Positions 9,901-20,960 of a DNA stretch of 25,287 nucleotides are shown one piece after another (position 1 is the stretch's first letter; each line of letters starts with the position of its first letter). Position numbers and translations under genes: made by a program. The DNA comes from Cristatella mucedo. Its lineage: Eukaryota > Bryozoa > Phylactolaemata > Cristatellidae. The notes beneath the pieces were generated by a model. That model made no database searches, had not been told where the DNA came from, and saw only the letters and a list, made by a program, of their open reading frames with translations. Location: NCBI GenBank assembly GCA_009760855.2, contig WPIO01000564.1:1-25287 (forward strand). Reading direction: 5' to 3'.

Positions 9901-10030
9901 CTAATGTTGAAAACTATCTGATACTACGTGAACCACTCAACCAAACACTTCAATGACCAACTCACCTAGTCGGTAAGCAGGGAATGATAGTTTTGTAACT
10001 CACGAGCTCTTGCATTTGTAATAAACGTTC
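6974..10030 (-). mobile_element. Near full-length L2-like LINE, family 2 (dead)
   Basis: Read from right to left, an APE-type endonuclease lies at about 10030-9260. Its readable parts are GVAIVSRESFGYKMC, LLIVGDFNIHVDNPS and HVGGHILDLVIT. The reverse transcriptase follows at about 8750-7790: KTSSSPEDPIP, VNYRPVSLLPFLSKILEKIV, ICGVPQGSVLGSLL, and FHADNTQLY in the catalytic box. The C-terminal domain covers 7590-7041 (AARLVFKSQRFKHTSPLLKE, LTLTHKARHGLAPSYLAELL, LLPQFLRNDNYSP) with a TGA at about 7041. The 3' UTR ends with CAGACGGAGA at 6974. Stops and frameshifts break the ORF in many places, and the catalytic YADD has become HADN, losing the second aspartate. It has no hairpin of the family-1 kind. 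The 5' end is not defined; the region to 10119 may be 5' UTR or flank. Confidence 0.85.
7002..7018 (-). other. 3' UTR hairpin of the family-2 LINE
   Basis: AAGACC (7002-7007) and GGTCTT (7013-7018) form a perfect 6-bp stem with a 5-base loop, about 30 bases before the 3' end of the element. The copy at 12662-12984 has a different pairing (CCACA/TGTGG) at a similar distance. Stem retention with sequence change would suit a reverse transcriptase recognition element, but only two copies show it. Confidence 0.4.
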
Positions 10031-10257
10031 ATTCTCGGCTCCGGTTATATTTGAGACTACATTAACTACGTACAAGACTAAAAAGAATTGTATAACAACT
10101 TCAGATAGTAGTGTAAAGATAACGTAAAAATCTGTGGTGAACCAAGCAATAGTCCGGCTTTTTTATTTCTTTATGTTATGGCAAGCCTCAGCTTTTATCT
10201 CAGCTTTCGTGTCTCCATGCTGCCATTCTTAGCAATCCTCTACAGAAAGCAGCAAGC

Positions 10258-10301
10258 CTAGAATAAAAATCGATATTTTGCTAGAATAAAAATCGATATT
10301 T
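10258..10301 (+). repeat. 23-bp tandem duplication, copy C only
   Basis: CTAGAATAAAAATCGATATT is present at 10258 and again at 10281. Copy D has one diverged unit at about 23829, so the duplication arose in C after the two copies separated. Confidence 0.85.
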
Positions 10302-10605
10302 CCCCATCTTCATTGCTCGTCAAACGCATTAAATCCGAACTGTCTTCACTTTGTATTAGGGCCTCAGAAAATTTGCGGCTAGCGATATGACCACAGCTTT
10401 GGTTAGCCTCATGTAAAAGTGCTTAAACCGACCAACGTGCTGAAAGAGCACCACAGTCGGCTAGCTTTTTCCAGCAGCATCCATCTTTGTCGGATAAATG
10501 TTGAAGCCGTGCTTCGTCTGAAACGGCTATCTGACAACGAATCCCACAAAACCTCGAACACCAACCGTCACCATCACCGTTTTTAAGCTGCTGCCTGTAT
10601 GGATT

Positions 10606-10660
<55 letters not shown>
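10606..10660. repeat. (CT)n microsatellite inside repeat C
   Basis: An almost pure CT run with one CC interruption near 10613. It occupies the same place in the repeat as the run at 24166-24210 in copy D. Confidence 0.95.
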
Positions 10661-10662
<2 letters not shown>

Positions 10663-11049
10663 AGAGTGTAAGCTCCTAAGTGGTTCTTTTACCTTCTAGC
10701 TGGCTTCTGTCCTACCAGTGAATCTGTGAAAACCTTTTGACTATGCAAGCCGACATTTGAGCACAAAGAAAGCAAAGCGAATTGCCCAAGGCAACAGCAC
10801 AATGCAGCCACAGAGGTTTAAATGAGAGTAATCTCTACTTCAAGATTGCATTCCGCTCGGCAGTACTGCGACGCAATGAAAACAAGAATAATCTACAGAA
10901 AACCTCCCAAAAAGCTGAGGGCTACTGCTGGTTGTCCAGGCACCAGTTCCAGACCGATGCTGCAAGCAGAGATTAGGTTTGATTTTATTACTCCTCACTT
11001 CGATCGTTCCAGTAGCCTAATCAACTGGCTACCCAAGACGACTGGTGCG

Positions 11050-11430
11050 AGGCTAACATTCGGATACCGAGTAGAAGCTCAGTATCTGAATGTTAGACAG
11101 GCAGAGTGAAAAACTGTTGCTCTTCTTGCTGGTTCATGAGGTTCTCAATGTCTTGGACAATGGATCTCAATGTCTTGGACAACTGCCGCCGGATCTGCCG
11201 AACCAGCTGCTTATTAGGCCTCAGGGACTCGAGCCCAGCACGACAGATAGCTTTTATGAGCCAGCTATCCGATGCCACAATTCAACGAGCTTTTAGAGTG
11301 TTTTTACCTTGGTGACTTCGTGGGTGACACGAAATTCGAATCGCTGAAAATATTCGCGCATTTTATCAATTTTTTTATTCGATTTTGATTTGACCAATTT
11401 TTGACCACTGTCGTCTCCTCTAAGTTTGCA
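11050..11430. other. Segment in copy C absent from copy D
   Basis: It starts with the 19-bp inverted repeat and includes an 18-bp direct duplication (TCTCAATGTCTTGGACAA at 11143-11160 and 11165-11182). The minus strand at 11093-11278 is open for 61 codons and reads like a helical protein (RPNKQLVRQIRRQLSKTL). No family was recognised. The right edge is imprecise. It is most simply an insertion into C, though a loss in D is not excluded. Confidence 0.55.
11053..11096. repeat. 19-bp inverted repeat with 6-base spacer
   Basis: The arms 11053-11071 and 11078-11096 match at 17 of 19 positions. Read as RNA on the + strand one mismatch is a G-U wobble and the other C-A. It sits at the start of the segment that copy D lacks, so it may be an end or scar of that insertion. 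Confidence 0.8.
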
Positions 11431-11808
11431 AACCCCCTGCTGCCGACGACATGGCTGGTCACAGGTGCATCCTGATTGAGGCATAGCTCCACCCACCGGC
11501 AGCTAGGCTTCCAGATGCCTACAGACGGCTCCTTCAGGCAGCCGCACTTCCTTGGTTACGCTTGCTGACAAAGCTGATGAAAGGTGTGGCAAGAATCAAG
11601 GTCATTCTATCTGCCAAACTTAATGGCGCTCAACCGAGCCTGGCGAACTTGGAAGTTAGCCCTGCCCGCGAGCCACATGGCCTGCCCATCCTTACTGGTG
11701 CGATTGCTCACGACAGCTCACCTCGTGACCATCGGCCTGGCGAGCCATATTTGTCAGGCCTTGATGGAAGCTATTTAATGCTCATTATTGCGTGAATGTA
11801 GACAAATT

Positions 11809-11920
11809 GGTGATCTTAATTTTATGTGTCATTCCGCAGCAACTTCAAACTGAGCTAGTACTACAAGGATCAAGCCTGTTTCGGAACAAAGCTCTATTAG
11901 CTGGAAAACCTGGTCGAGCC
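11809..11920. other. Short unassigned stretch
   Basis: This lies between the end of repeat C and the first recognisable hAT sequence. Nothing definite was seen. Confidence 0.4.
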
Positions 11921-11989
11921 ATGAGCACATCCTGGTTCAAAAGGCAAATTGCTAATGGGCATGAAGTTAGCACAACCTGGCTAGTTTTG

Positions 11990-12136
<147 letters not shown>

Positions 12137-12661
12137 GCCGGCAGCATATTGCTTCTGCTGTTTGCTCTTTCCTATGTCCACTCGAAATTCCGAATCTTTA
12201 ATTGAACTGGCAAAAGTATTTAGCCAGCTTAGAAAACCTGAAAAACTAAATTACGCATGAAAACAGCCCCTCTCGCCAGCAGTCTTGTACCACACGGAGA
12301 AAACACTGTGGAGACTTCTCAAAGGAAGTGGACTAGACACTGCTGTTGAGGCCCACATCTTATCAGAAAAATAACGATGGCAAGACGTTCTAAAGATAGT
12401 TTTAGGCTTTACCAAGTCCTTGGTCTCAATTAATTCGGCATTCTTCCGTCACCAAGAAAGTCTTCGGTTGGCTAGTGAGAAAAACATTTCAAAATTTATT
12501 AAGGCGTCTTCTACGTCTAGCTTAATACTATACTCTACTGCAGTCACTCCAGGACCACGCCAGAAAGAATCCACAGTCAGCCTCTTATCAGTTTTATTCT
12601 AAACCCACAAAGAGTTCCTTAGTACATCCACAGTTAAAGAAAAGCTGCTCATTGACATACG

Positions 12662-12984
12662 GCGAATAAGTACTACGGAATTGCTCCGAAGGTCCTAGAT
12701 TGTGGAATTGACTTCCACAATTCTTACGCAACGACAGCTACTATCCTGCTGCTGACCATGGCGTATCCTGTCCAACCGCCGTGAGCTGGTACTTCCATGC
12801 TGTTCACTACTTTAACTTCTCTCCTGGCTCAGCAATGCTTCTCACTTGCCCTTTGTTGCATGAGATGAAGTCTGTTGGCTACAGAATGCTTACCGAAAAG
12901 CCACTTAGGCTGTTTGTGGGCTTGAAAAACTTTCCAGCATAACGCCCACATAGACTGTGTGGCTTTGCGAAATCCCAGACGGAG
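12662..12984 (+). mobile_element. Family-2 LINE 3' fragment nested in the hAT element
   Basis: Bases from about 12690 match the 3' end of the LINEs at 6974-7290 and 18640-18878 (GGTCCTAGATTGTGG, CCACAATTCTTACGCAACGAC, GAAGTCTGTTGGCTACAGAATG). The fragment ends with CAGACGGAG like the others. ATACG flanks it at 12657-12661 and 12985-12989. hAT protein sequence ends just before (KEKLLIDI) and resumes just after (HRILFESTPD), which places the insertion inside the transposase gene. Confidence 0.8.
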
Positions 12985-14850
12985 ATACGTGCATAGAATT
13001 TTGTTTGAGTCAACTCCTGATTTGGTACCCCGTGGGCAAATCTATAGGTCATTAGCTACGTCGATGTTGATTTTGCCAACAAAACAGTCACCATCAAAGA
13101 GTCTTTCCCGGGCTTTCTTCAAATCTTCGCTAAAGATGCTGGGGCATTTGAGGGTCTCGTCTTGGATAAACTCGAATCTAATCAAACGTTCTTGCAAGAT
13201 TGCAAGTCGCAGTGTTACGACAACGTAGCAGTCATGTCTGGCCACTTTTCAGGTGTCCAAAAGAAAATTATTTCCAGAAATGAGAAGGCAATTTTTGTAA
13301 AGTGTGATAACTACAGCTTCAACCTGGCCGGAGTTCATTTTGTGAGTGAAGATTTCGTCGTCCTTACCTTTTTTGGATCAATAGAGATCACCTACTTATT
13401 CTTTACAAGATAAACTCTGAGGCAGGAAGAACTGAAGAAAGTCTTAGCCATCACTGTCAAAAGTGACTCTGCAACAAGATGGAGTGCACGAGTGGCGGCT
13501 GTTAAAGCTATCAGTGATTGACTGAAAAGGCTTTTTGGAGCAACTATCTGAGGACACAAGAGGAACACTTGAAACGTGAAGTCAAACTGTCAGTCTTCTA
13601 CATTGTATTTTGAACTTTAACTTTCTGGCTCAGTAGCCATTTTGGTACAGAATCTTAAAGAAGATAGACCGAGTTCAAAAAGACGGCAGGATCTAAAAAT
13701 GAACTTCAAAGACTCCTCCTGTGACATCCACTCACCTGAGATAGAGTTTTCCAGACTTCGAGAAGACCTGTGCCAAGAATCACTACTAGATGCTAAAAGG
13801 AGATTGAATTGTGGGGAGTTGCAGTTAAACGAAGAATCCGCCGAAGGACAAAGGTGCCTAGAGAACTTTCTCAATATGTTGGCCTCTCGGTAGAGGGAAA
13901 GATTTCAAAGATAATGAAGAACAGCATTGCTTATCTCCGACAAGAAATTGCAACTAGGATTTTCCAGGTCACAGATCTTGATTTCCAATTTGGTTACTTG
14001 TTGGAAGTTGAGCAGCCTTGAAGACACTTGACCGGACCAAACTCCGCCAACAATGTCTAGATCTTTGAGTTTTCTTTCGTTCGGTCATCAACGGAATAGC
14101 TGTGCAACGAAATTTGTGACTGTAAAATGCTTCTCGCCAGAAGTAACGAGTCTGTACCAAAGACCACACTGTAACTTCTGTCTTTCATTGTCAGTTATGG
14201 AGAAGATTGATTTCCTAATTTGAAAGTGGCCTTGCAAGTTCTTCTTGTTGACCGAGTCCTCTTTACAGCCAGTCTGGCGGGCGATTTCACTTTAACCTGT
14301 AGTGCAGAGCAGGCTGACTCAGGACACGACGTCTATTTTTGGATCTGCAGGCCACTGCCAATTGGCTGAATATCGCATGTACCTAGGCAAATTGGCATCG
14401 GCCAAGGCCACATCGGCTACGGCTGACTGAAACGTAATCATATAGAGAAGTCAATAGCATTAAAATATGTATGCATGATGACTTCCTAGGGCCAATAATA
14501 ATAAAAAAAACTACTATATGGGGAACTTGTATGTCGCTTATTGGTTTGTCAGCATTTGCTAGTTTCTACATTTTGTTTGTCGGGTTTTGTTATTAAAAGG
14601 TAATTTTCTCGACAGTAGGCTGATGAATGGCTTCACGGCAGCACTGCATCTCACTCTTCTCATCATAGCTGTGTCAGTAGCCACTTGTGAACGTTCCTTT
14701 AACAAGCTGAAGATAATCATGCCTTATAGCAGAGCATCACAGATCGACTCTCTGATTTGGTCTTGTTAAGCCTAGAGAATGTAACTCTGGAAAATATTGA
14801 CTTTCAAAGTGTAATAGAATAGTTTGCGACATTTGGGGAAAGAAATATTC

Positions 14851-17800
14851 GCCAAAGTTTATTATTATTATCACTAGTACTTATTATTGGACCGATATGC
14901 ATACTAGGGAAGGCTGTGCACAGCTACAAGGACCTCTAGACTGCCAGTGTGTTGGCTAGGACCGTCACAGTGCAGTTGGCCGCTTGTATTCACATCCAAC
15001 AGGAAGAAGCCTCCTACTACACTGTCTGGCGCTCATCGGTACTACGACTATTCGAAAGCTTTAAGTGAGCGGATGTCGTAATACTGTAATAATGAAGACG
15101 TCACCTAAACGAGTGTTCAATAAAGACGAATGTTTGGACTGGGCTTTTTCCATCGCACACCGAATCCGTCTCTTCTCCGACTTGTCGCTGGCTGAGCCCT
15201 AACCATGGACGGCCGCTAGGGAAGGGAGGCGCGCTTCATCTAAATCGCACTTTTGTTAGAGATGCTGAGAGTATGCATGCATGCAATGCCTGAGAGTACC
15301 ACAGCTAGGCAGCAGGAGACTGAAGCTGGTGTCAGTGGTACTACTCTGCTTGACAACAGCAATTAGTTCGGGGCCCAAGGTCTTGAGGTGGGGTTTCGGG
15401 GATGATCCAGCAGCAGGACTGCAAGGTCAACTCTTCCACGGTTATTTTTCCTTTCATTGCCTTAAACTTGGCTTGATGTGGCCGTATTTCTCCTTGCATT
15501 GCCTTACAGTCATGGTGCAGCACCAACAGCTTTAATTCCAGTGAGGTCTAGGACTTAAAGCACGACCAACTGGTCTTTGGAGCACCTCAAAGACAAGCAG
15601 GTATTACTATGGCGCTGAAAGAGTCAGAGTGTTCAATTTGAGGCTTGAAAAACTCGGGTCCCGCTTTCAGAATTCTTCCGAACTTCCGAAAAATCAAAGT
15701 CCTTACAAGCAGCTCTTGCGTGCACGGATGAAGCTAAGACCTGTCCAAAAGCTAATCTGTTTGCTTTTTTAGCGACCCACGTAAGAAGTTTACTAGCTTA
15801 TGGACAGCCGATCCTCGACACTTGTGTGGTTATTTTGAGATTATGATACTGTCGTTAAATTATGGACTATCATTAGATACAATCGTGTATGCCTATCATT
15901 GTTTTTCAATGGTCGTTAAAATAGATTTCGCCATGCCCCTGCTTCTGCCAGGGTACGCTTATTGGGTATGACTCGCTCGCAGCCCAAATTAGGCAAGAGG
16001 GGGCACATCTCCCGTACTTCCGCCACTGTTTCGAGTCGTTCAGCACACTCCTTCAAGTAACTAAATAAATCGCGTTAACTTGGTAGTCGCCGTGCAGAAT
16101 ATAAGCGTGCCGGTCAATTTTAGAGAACGCCTGTTGAATGTGCGTTCACCGTGAAATAAACAAGTTTCTCAACGATCCGGCTGACCTGTTTGGCTGTGAC
16201 CAAGACCTGGCTGAAATGAGCAAACTATAATTTATACCCGACCGTAATTGGCGCCACACTGCTCATGTCGTCCAAATCAAGATGACAGGCGGATGCGTTA
16301 GGAGGAGTGAGGGGAACGTTCACTTGACGTATTAAATCGATCATTTACTTAGCTACAAGAGCACCTCAGCGGATAAGGTATGCAGCTTTTAAGGAACTTG
16401 GAGTGAAAGACGGCGAAACGATGGTAAAGCTTGGCATCGGAAAGCTAAACGGGATGTCATTGGAATCGTAGTCTACTGTAATTAATAAGGGCATTGATTT
16501 TAAAATGCTTGAGCCATATTCTTCGACCGATGCACTGAGCTTAGCACACGGTCCGATTTCGCTGCTGCAACAGCACGACAATAGGTTTTTCAGTATTAAT
16601 TTAGTGCAATACGATTGTGGCTTGAGTTTAAGTAAGCTTACAAGGAACTTACGGATCTCCTGACAGTTAGTGGTTGCATAGCAGTGCCTTGACGCTTGGT
16701 GCTGTCCGGGCCACGACGCTGCTCCAGTTCACCTTTTATTTCCCATCCCTAATGTGTGGCTACAGATTTCAACCGAGCGAGCCCTCCGACTTCCTCTTCA
16801 CTGTGACTTCGATTGGCTGAATCCTTATTGGATATATCGTCACATGAAAACTTACGTTGCAGGTCCGGTTGCTAAATCCGCGATGGCCTCTCAGCTGCAA
16901 TTGAATTTGATATTTTCGCGAACTCATTCACTCCTGCCATTCATGCGTGCCGATCCTTTCTTTACTGAGCCAGAGGAAATACTATTTCTTACCTCCAATC
17001 GATTTCACACGCGCTGAAAAAAGCTACTTCGCTGCTCCTGCTTCTTAGCTTCTATTTTTTAAAACCCTACCAAAGATGTAGGGCACCGAAACGGGTGTAC
17101 CGTTTTTCTAAGCAGACGCTCAGCCTTTCAAAAGTTTTTCAAAGTGATAGGACAGCTGCCACGGCGGCATAATGGAAGCGTTCCACACAATAATTTACAA
17201 AGCTCAAGATCAGCTCGCTCGTCTTCGTGTGGCCCTTGTCTAGATTTACGTATCTACGCCAAAACCTTTAGATACGGGATGACGTCTATAGTATACCAGA
17301 AAACACGTCAACAGATTCCAGTGCACTTCATATTAATTTCGATGTAAATACTACTTATAACCTACCACGTTTGGGAGTAGAGCGGGATGATTCTTACCTT
17401 AGTGAAATACCTAAAATATAAATGTCTGTACGTATCTAACGTCCAAATCGGACTCAGTTCGATTTACGATTTGCTGTCTCACTATAAATGTCTTTTACAA
17501 GTTCCCAAAAACCTTCTTAATAACTTTTCTTAAAAACGCAAGCTCATTCACCGACCGAATTAAGTCTTCCTTCTGAGGGTTTTTTGCAAGTGTACTATTT
17601 CCACTAATTTATAAAATCTCACAACAATATTGTTGCTGTTAAAAAAGTTGTAATTCGACATGACAAGGATAGAACCTTGAGCAACCCAGCGCTACCAAAT
17701 CTGGTTGCGGCGTGATGTCAGCATTCGAATATACCACCTGCACTCGTCTTCGATGCTTTTGTTGATCTTCACGAGGTCATCCGCTTCTTGTACACAAGCC

Positions 17801-17995
17801 AGACCCGACTCCGATTGCTCCACTAGAAGTTAGACCTTGACCGAGACAGAGCGTACTAACTGCAGACGTGCATCATGATTTTCTGTTTTGTGTTCGAAAC
17901 AGCCGGTGAAGAAGTGAATTTTCCGAGAAAGTAGCCAGCTTTATTTTGAAGTGGGTTTGAAGTGACGTACGCCTTCAAAAGCGCTAGCTCGTCAG
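14851..17995. other. Long unassigned region
   Basis: No protein family, RNA gene or repeat copy was recognised in about 3.1 kb. A short ATT-rich run lies at 14862-14877 and a possible polyadenylation signal AATAAA near 15119. Open frames at 15281-15535 (+), 16366-16581 (-) and 16754-17017 (+) have no family resemblance and no supporting context. Nothing suggests a conserved exon. Confidence 0.4.
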
Positions 17996-18004
17996 TATGC
18001 ACTA

Positions 18005-18878
18005 TGGAAAATGCTATCGTATGGATGTCGGAAAACTTCCTGAAATCAAATGATGATAAAACCGAACTGCTGCTCATAGGACACCCAAAGCGTATGCCTG
18101 GATTATAAGGCTTTGCTCTTCTAATAGGTGATGCTATTGTGCAACCATCACCACGTACTCGAAGTTTAGGTGTCCTTTTCGACAACTGCCTCAATTTTAA
18201 AAGTTTCATTCAGAAAACTGCTTCTACAGCTAGCCATCACGTCCGATCCCTATCCAAGATTAGGAGCTGTCTCCCACAGTTGCTTGTAAAACATTTAACT
18301 AGCTCCTTAGTTCTGTCTCGGCTTGATTATTGCAATTCCCTTTTGGCTGGGCTGCCAAAGAAAGCTATTAGGCCACTGCAACTGACTATGGCTGCAAGGC
18401 AAGTCTTCAAGTCCCAGAGGTTTGAGCACGTGTCTCGTTTGCTAAACGAGCTAGGATGGATGCCGGTTGAGCAAAGGATACAGAGCAAAGTTCTTACGCT
18501 GACCCACAAGGCCCTCCACGGCTTGGCTCCTTCGTACCTAGCTGAACTGCTGCATCAGTTTCAGCCTGTTCGTGCCCTCAGGTCCTGTGTGGACAATAAA
18601 TTAGCTGTTCCGTTCCTAGCTTACAGACCGTTGGCGACAGAAGCTTCAGCTCTGCAGGTCCTAGACTGTGGAACTTGCTTCCACAATTCTTACGCAACGA
18701 CAACTACTCTCCTACTGCCGACTATGGCTCATCCTTTTCAGCGGTCCTGAGCGGCTACTTCCATGCTACTCATTACCTCAACTGCTCTCCTGACTCTTAG
18801 GCTGTGAGTGCGATATACAAAACTCCCCTGCGTAACACCGACATTGTCTTTAAGACTTTGTGGAGTTACAGACGGAGA
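18005..18878 (+). mobile_element. Family-2 LINE insertion with 9-bp target duplication
   Basis: A 5'-truncated copy is flanked by TATGCACTA at 17996-18004 and 18879-18887. It encodes the end of the reverse transcriptase (WMSENFLKSNDDKTELLLIG) and the C-terminal domain (SLGVLFDNCLNFKSF, LSRLDYCNSLLAGLPKKA, LTHKALHGLAPSYLAELL). In the first 600 codable bases there is one in-frame TAA (18106-18108). A one-base loss near 18615 shifts the PRLWNLLPQFLRN part into another frame. About 90 bases of the 3' UTR are missing compared with the copy at 6974. The element ends in CAGACGGAGA and has no repeated tail. Confidence 0.9.
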
Positions 18879-18887
18879 TATGCACTA

Positions 18888-19081
18888 CATTATGGTAAAG
18901 CAGACACCAGGAGGCTGCTTAACACGCAAGCAGTTTTAACAAAAATAAATAAACCTCATTCTGTATTGTGTGCCAAGCAACGCCGATGTAATGTGATGTA
19001 TCTACACCTTTAACGCCACAAAGTCACACAAACTACGTGGGTTTTATGAAAGGACGGTTTCTGTGCCACGCACACAGTCTA
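18888..19081. other. Unassigned spacer between two LINEs
   Basis: The host sequence into which the 18-kb LINE inserted. No gene was seen. Confidence 0.4.
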
Positions 19082-20040
19082 GTGATAATAATTACGCAAA
19101 CATTTGTATAGCGCCCACAGAGATAAAATTCTCTTTCTAGGCACTCAACATACCCTTTACAAAAACAATTATCAAACGATTAGCAGAATCGCATAACGTG
19201 ATGCGTGACACCTATAAACGCGACTTGCACGGCGTCAACAGCCTAAGCGGTGTTCTGGTTCGAGGACCGCAGCTGACAGACTTCATCTCACGTCTCAAAG
19301 AGAAAGTGAGAAACACAGCTGAGTCAAAAGGGCAGTTGAGGAAGTGAGTGGCCATGTTTTCGCAGCTCATGGTGGCTGATAAGGATTCGCCACTGTTGGC
19401 AACAAGATAATAGATGTCACTTAGTAAGGATTGCGGAAGTAAGTTCTGCAGTCTAGTATTTTCAAAGCGTAAGCTTCTATCGCCTAAGATCTTTTAAGTG
19501 AAGGAGTGAAAAAGCTAATTACTTGCTCAGAGAGGTTGCGAGGGCGTGACTAGGCTGAAAATGGCGCAGCGTGTCAGCAATGTGAGAAGGGGCCAAGCCA
19601 TGTCGGACCATGTGGGTTAGAGCAAGAATTTTGCTCTGTGTCCATTGATTAAACGGAAGATATCGCAGCTCATTCTTCAAATTAGGCGCATAATACAACT
19701 GAACCTCAAATTGTGTGACCAACTTTGCAGCCATATTCATCATTCCCTGTAGAGGCTCAGTGGCTCTTTTTGTTGGCCCAGCCAAAACTGAAATACAGTA
19801 ATGCTGCCTATCCAGAACCAAGGTGCTAGTCATAGTTTTAGCAAGCGAACATGGCACCTAGTCTCAAATCTTGAAAAGGGATCGAATGCGAAAGCTTTTT
19901 CCGGAAAGAAGCAACTCTACAAATCTTGTATTCATCAAGTCCGTTTTGGCTAAGATCAACACGCGAGATGCTTTCATAATTTATTATACTTTCTTCAGAT
20001 TCTATGTTGGCGCTTGCTGCGTCATTTTGTGCCCCTATAG
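19082..20040 (-). mobile_element. Older L2-like LINE copy
   Basis: Read leftward, 20000-19860 gives weak matches to the region after the reverse transcriptase. 19857-19519 then encodes TSTLVLDRQHYCISVLAG, KILALTHMVRHGLAPSHIAD and LRHFQPSHALA. The 3' UTR follows and ends in a family-1 style hairpin (19108-19148) and a TGATAATAATT tail at 19083-19093. The protein resembles family 2 in LTHMVRHGLAPS but the 3' end has the family-1 hairpin, so it is a third lineage or a mixed copy. Its right edge is approximate. Confidence 0.75.
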
Positions 20041-20600
20041 TGTGCTTTGCTTTGGACCCTTCCGGTAGACTTGTATAGTTCCCCTGTTGTTCTTGGCGCA
20101 TGCGTTATTATAAAGAGGTTTAACCTGACTGCCGCTCGTCTTACCCTAGCTCAGCGGCATGGCGAGCGGCAGCGTGGCCGGAGTATGGCTGGGTTTGGCG
20201 GGAACTAGCCTTTGACCCCTGGAACCCGGTTACAGAGTAACTTCGATCTCTGATCGGGCTGCGATTTTGAGGAGTTACTAATGAAGATACATTAAATCCT
20301 GCAAACCATGAATTCAACTAAAATGCTTAATAAAATTTTCAAAATACATTTTTTTTTATTCAAATCACAATTCAGTTCACGTTTTTTTGAATCTTTACTC
20401 TTGCAAGTAACTGCTAGTTGCAATAAATTATAAACTCTTAAATGGTAGCAAAAGCCGCTGAAGTGTGCGAGCCTTTTATATCTGAAGTATTACCACGGCA
20501 TTGGGGAAAAATAAAGAATCAGTTGGTCAGTCGGCTTCCACAGTCCTGCCGTTGTACCGACTCCGAATCCAACAATACGAGCGTACGCCGTCTAAGACCC
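20041..20600. other. Unassigned region with an inverted repeat
   Basis: No coding content was recognised. CTGCCGCTCG at 20129-20138 and CGAGCGGCAG at 20163-20172 form a perfect 10-bp inverted repeat. TAGCTCAGCGG at 20147-20157, in the loop, fits the Pol III A box and a D-arm (GCTC/GAGC) can be drawn, but the rest of a tRNA is missing. Confidence 0.4.
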
Positions 20601-20960
20601 GGCTGGCTGAGTAACTGCTGGGCTAGTCCAAGTCGACAACTACCACAGTCAAGAGCTTCCACCGAAAGACGCCAACATACGGGGGGGGGTCACGAACATG
20701 CTACACGGGGAACGCGGAATATACAAGTCTCAACGTGCGTGCTATCCAGCTCCACTCGGGCCTTGGGTACTCGTTCCCTTGCGTGCGTGGCAGAATCGCC
20801 GGAGCACGCCTGCAACCATCCAGGTGCATAACTCGGCGAGACCGGGAGCCTCCAACTCCACGACTTACTCGGCCAACTTCTCCCGCCCAATAGCCCCGGT
20901 GACCTCTCGTCACCACACATCCGGCCATGCCGTAGGTCCGACCCCGGCCTAGCCGGTGAC
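20601..20960. other. GC- and CpG-rich segment
   Basis: This stretch is visibly richer in G, C and CpG than its surroundings and has a run of nine G at 20681-20689. Both strands are open for long distances in several frames, as GC-rich DNA often is, and no protein family was recognised. GGTGAC/GTCACC form a small hairpin at 20898-20914. It ends about 50 bases before block B. Confidence 0.5.

Larger units (their letters stand above)
10120..11808 (+). repeat. Dispersed repeat, copy C
   Basis: It matches 23688-25030 in the same direction. Shared landmarks are GGCTTTTTTATTTCTTTAT, AAAGCCGTGCTTCGTCTG, a (CT)n run, GCTACTGCTGGTTGT, ATCAACTGGCTACCCA and CAGGTGCATCCTGAT. The last shared parts are AAAGCTGATGAA and GACCATCGGCCTGGC. 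Copy C carries about 370 extra bases (roughly 11050-11430) that D lacks. No transposase, terminal inverted repeat or LTR was found. Short open frames in both copies (for example LMKGVAR) are shared but match no family I know. The element type is therefore open. Confidence 0.75.

Noticed and set aside
14940-15230. Possible LTR end (AATAAA followed by a GC-rich stretch and CCA-TGG)
   Set aside because: No second LTR, primer site or retroviral-type protein sequence was found nearby.
15281-15535. 84-codon frame with a hydrophobic N-terminal part, like a secreted peptide
   Set aside because: There is no family resemblance and no second copy or splice context, and the opposite strand is equally open.
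20442-20831. 129-codon frame in the GC-rich region
   Set aside because: Several frames on both strands are open here because of base composition. No motif supports this one.
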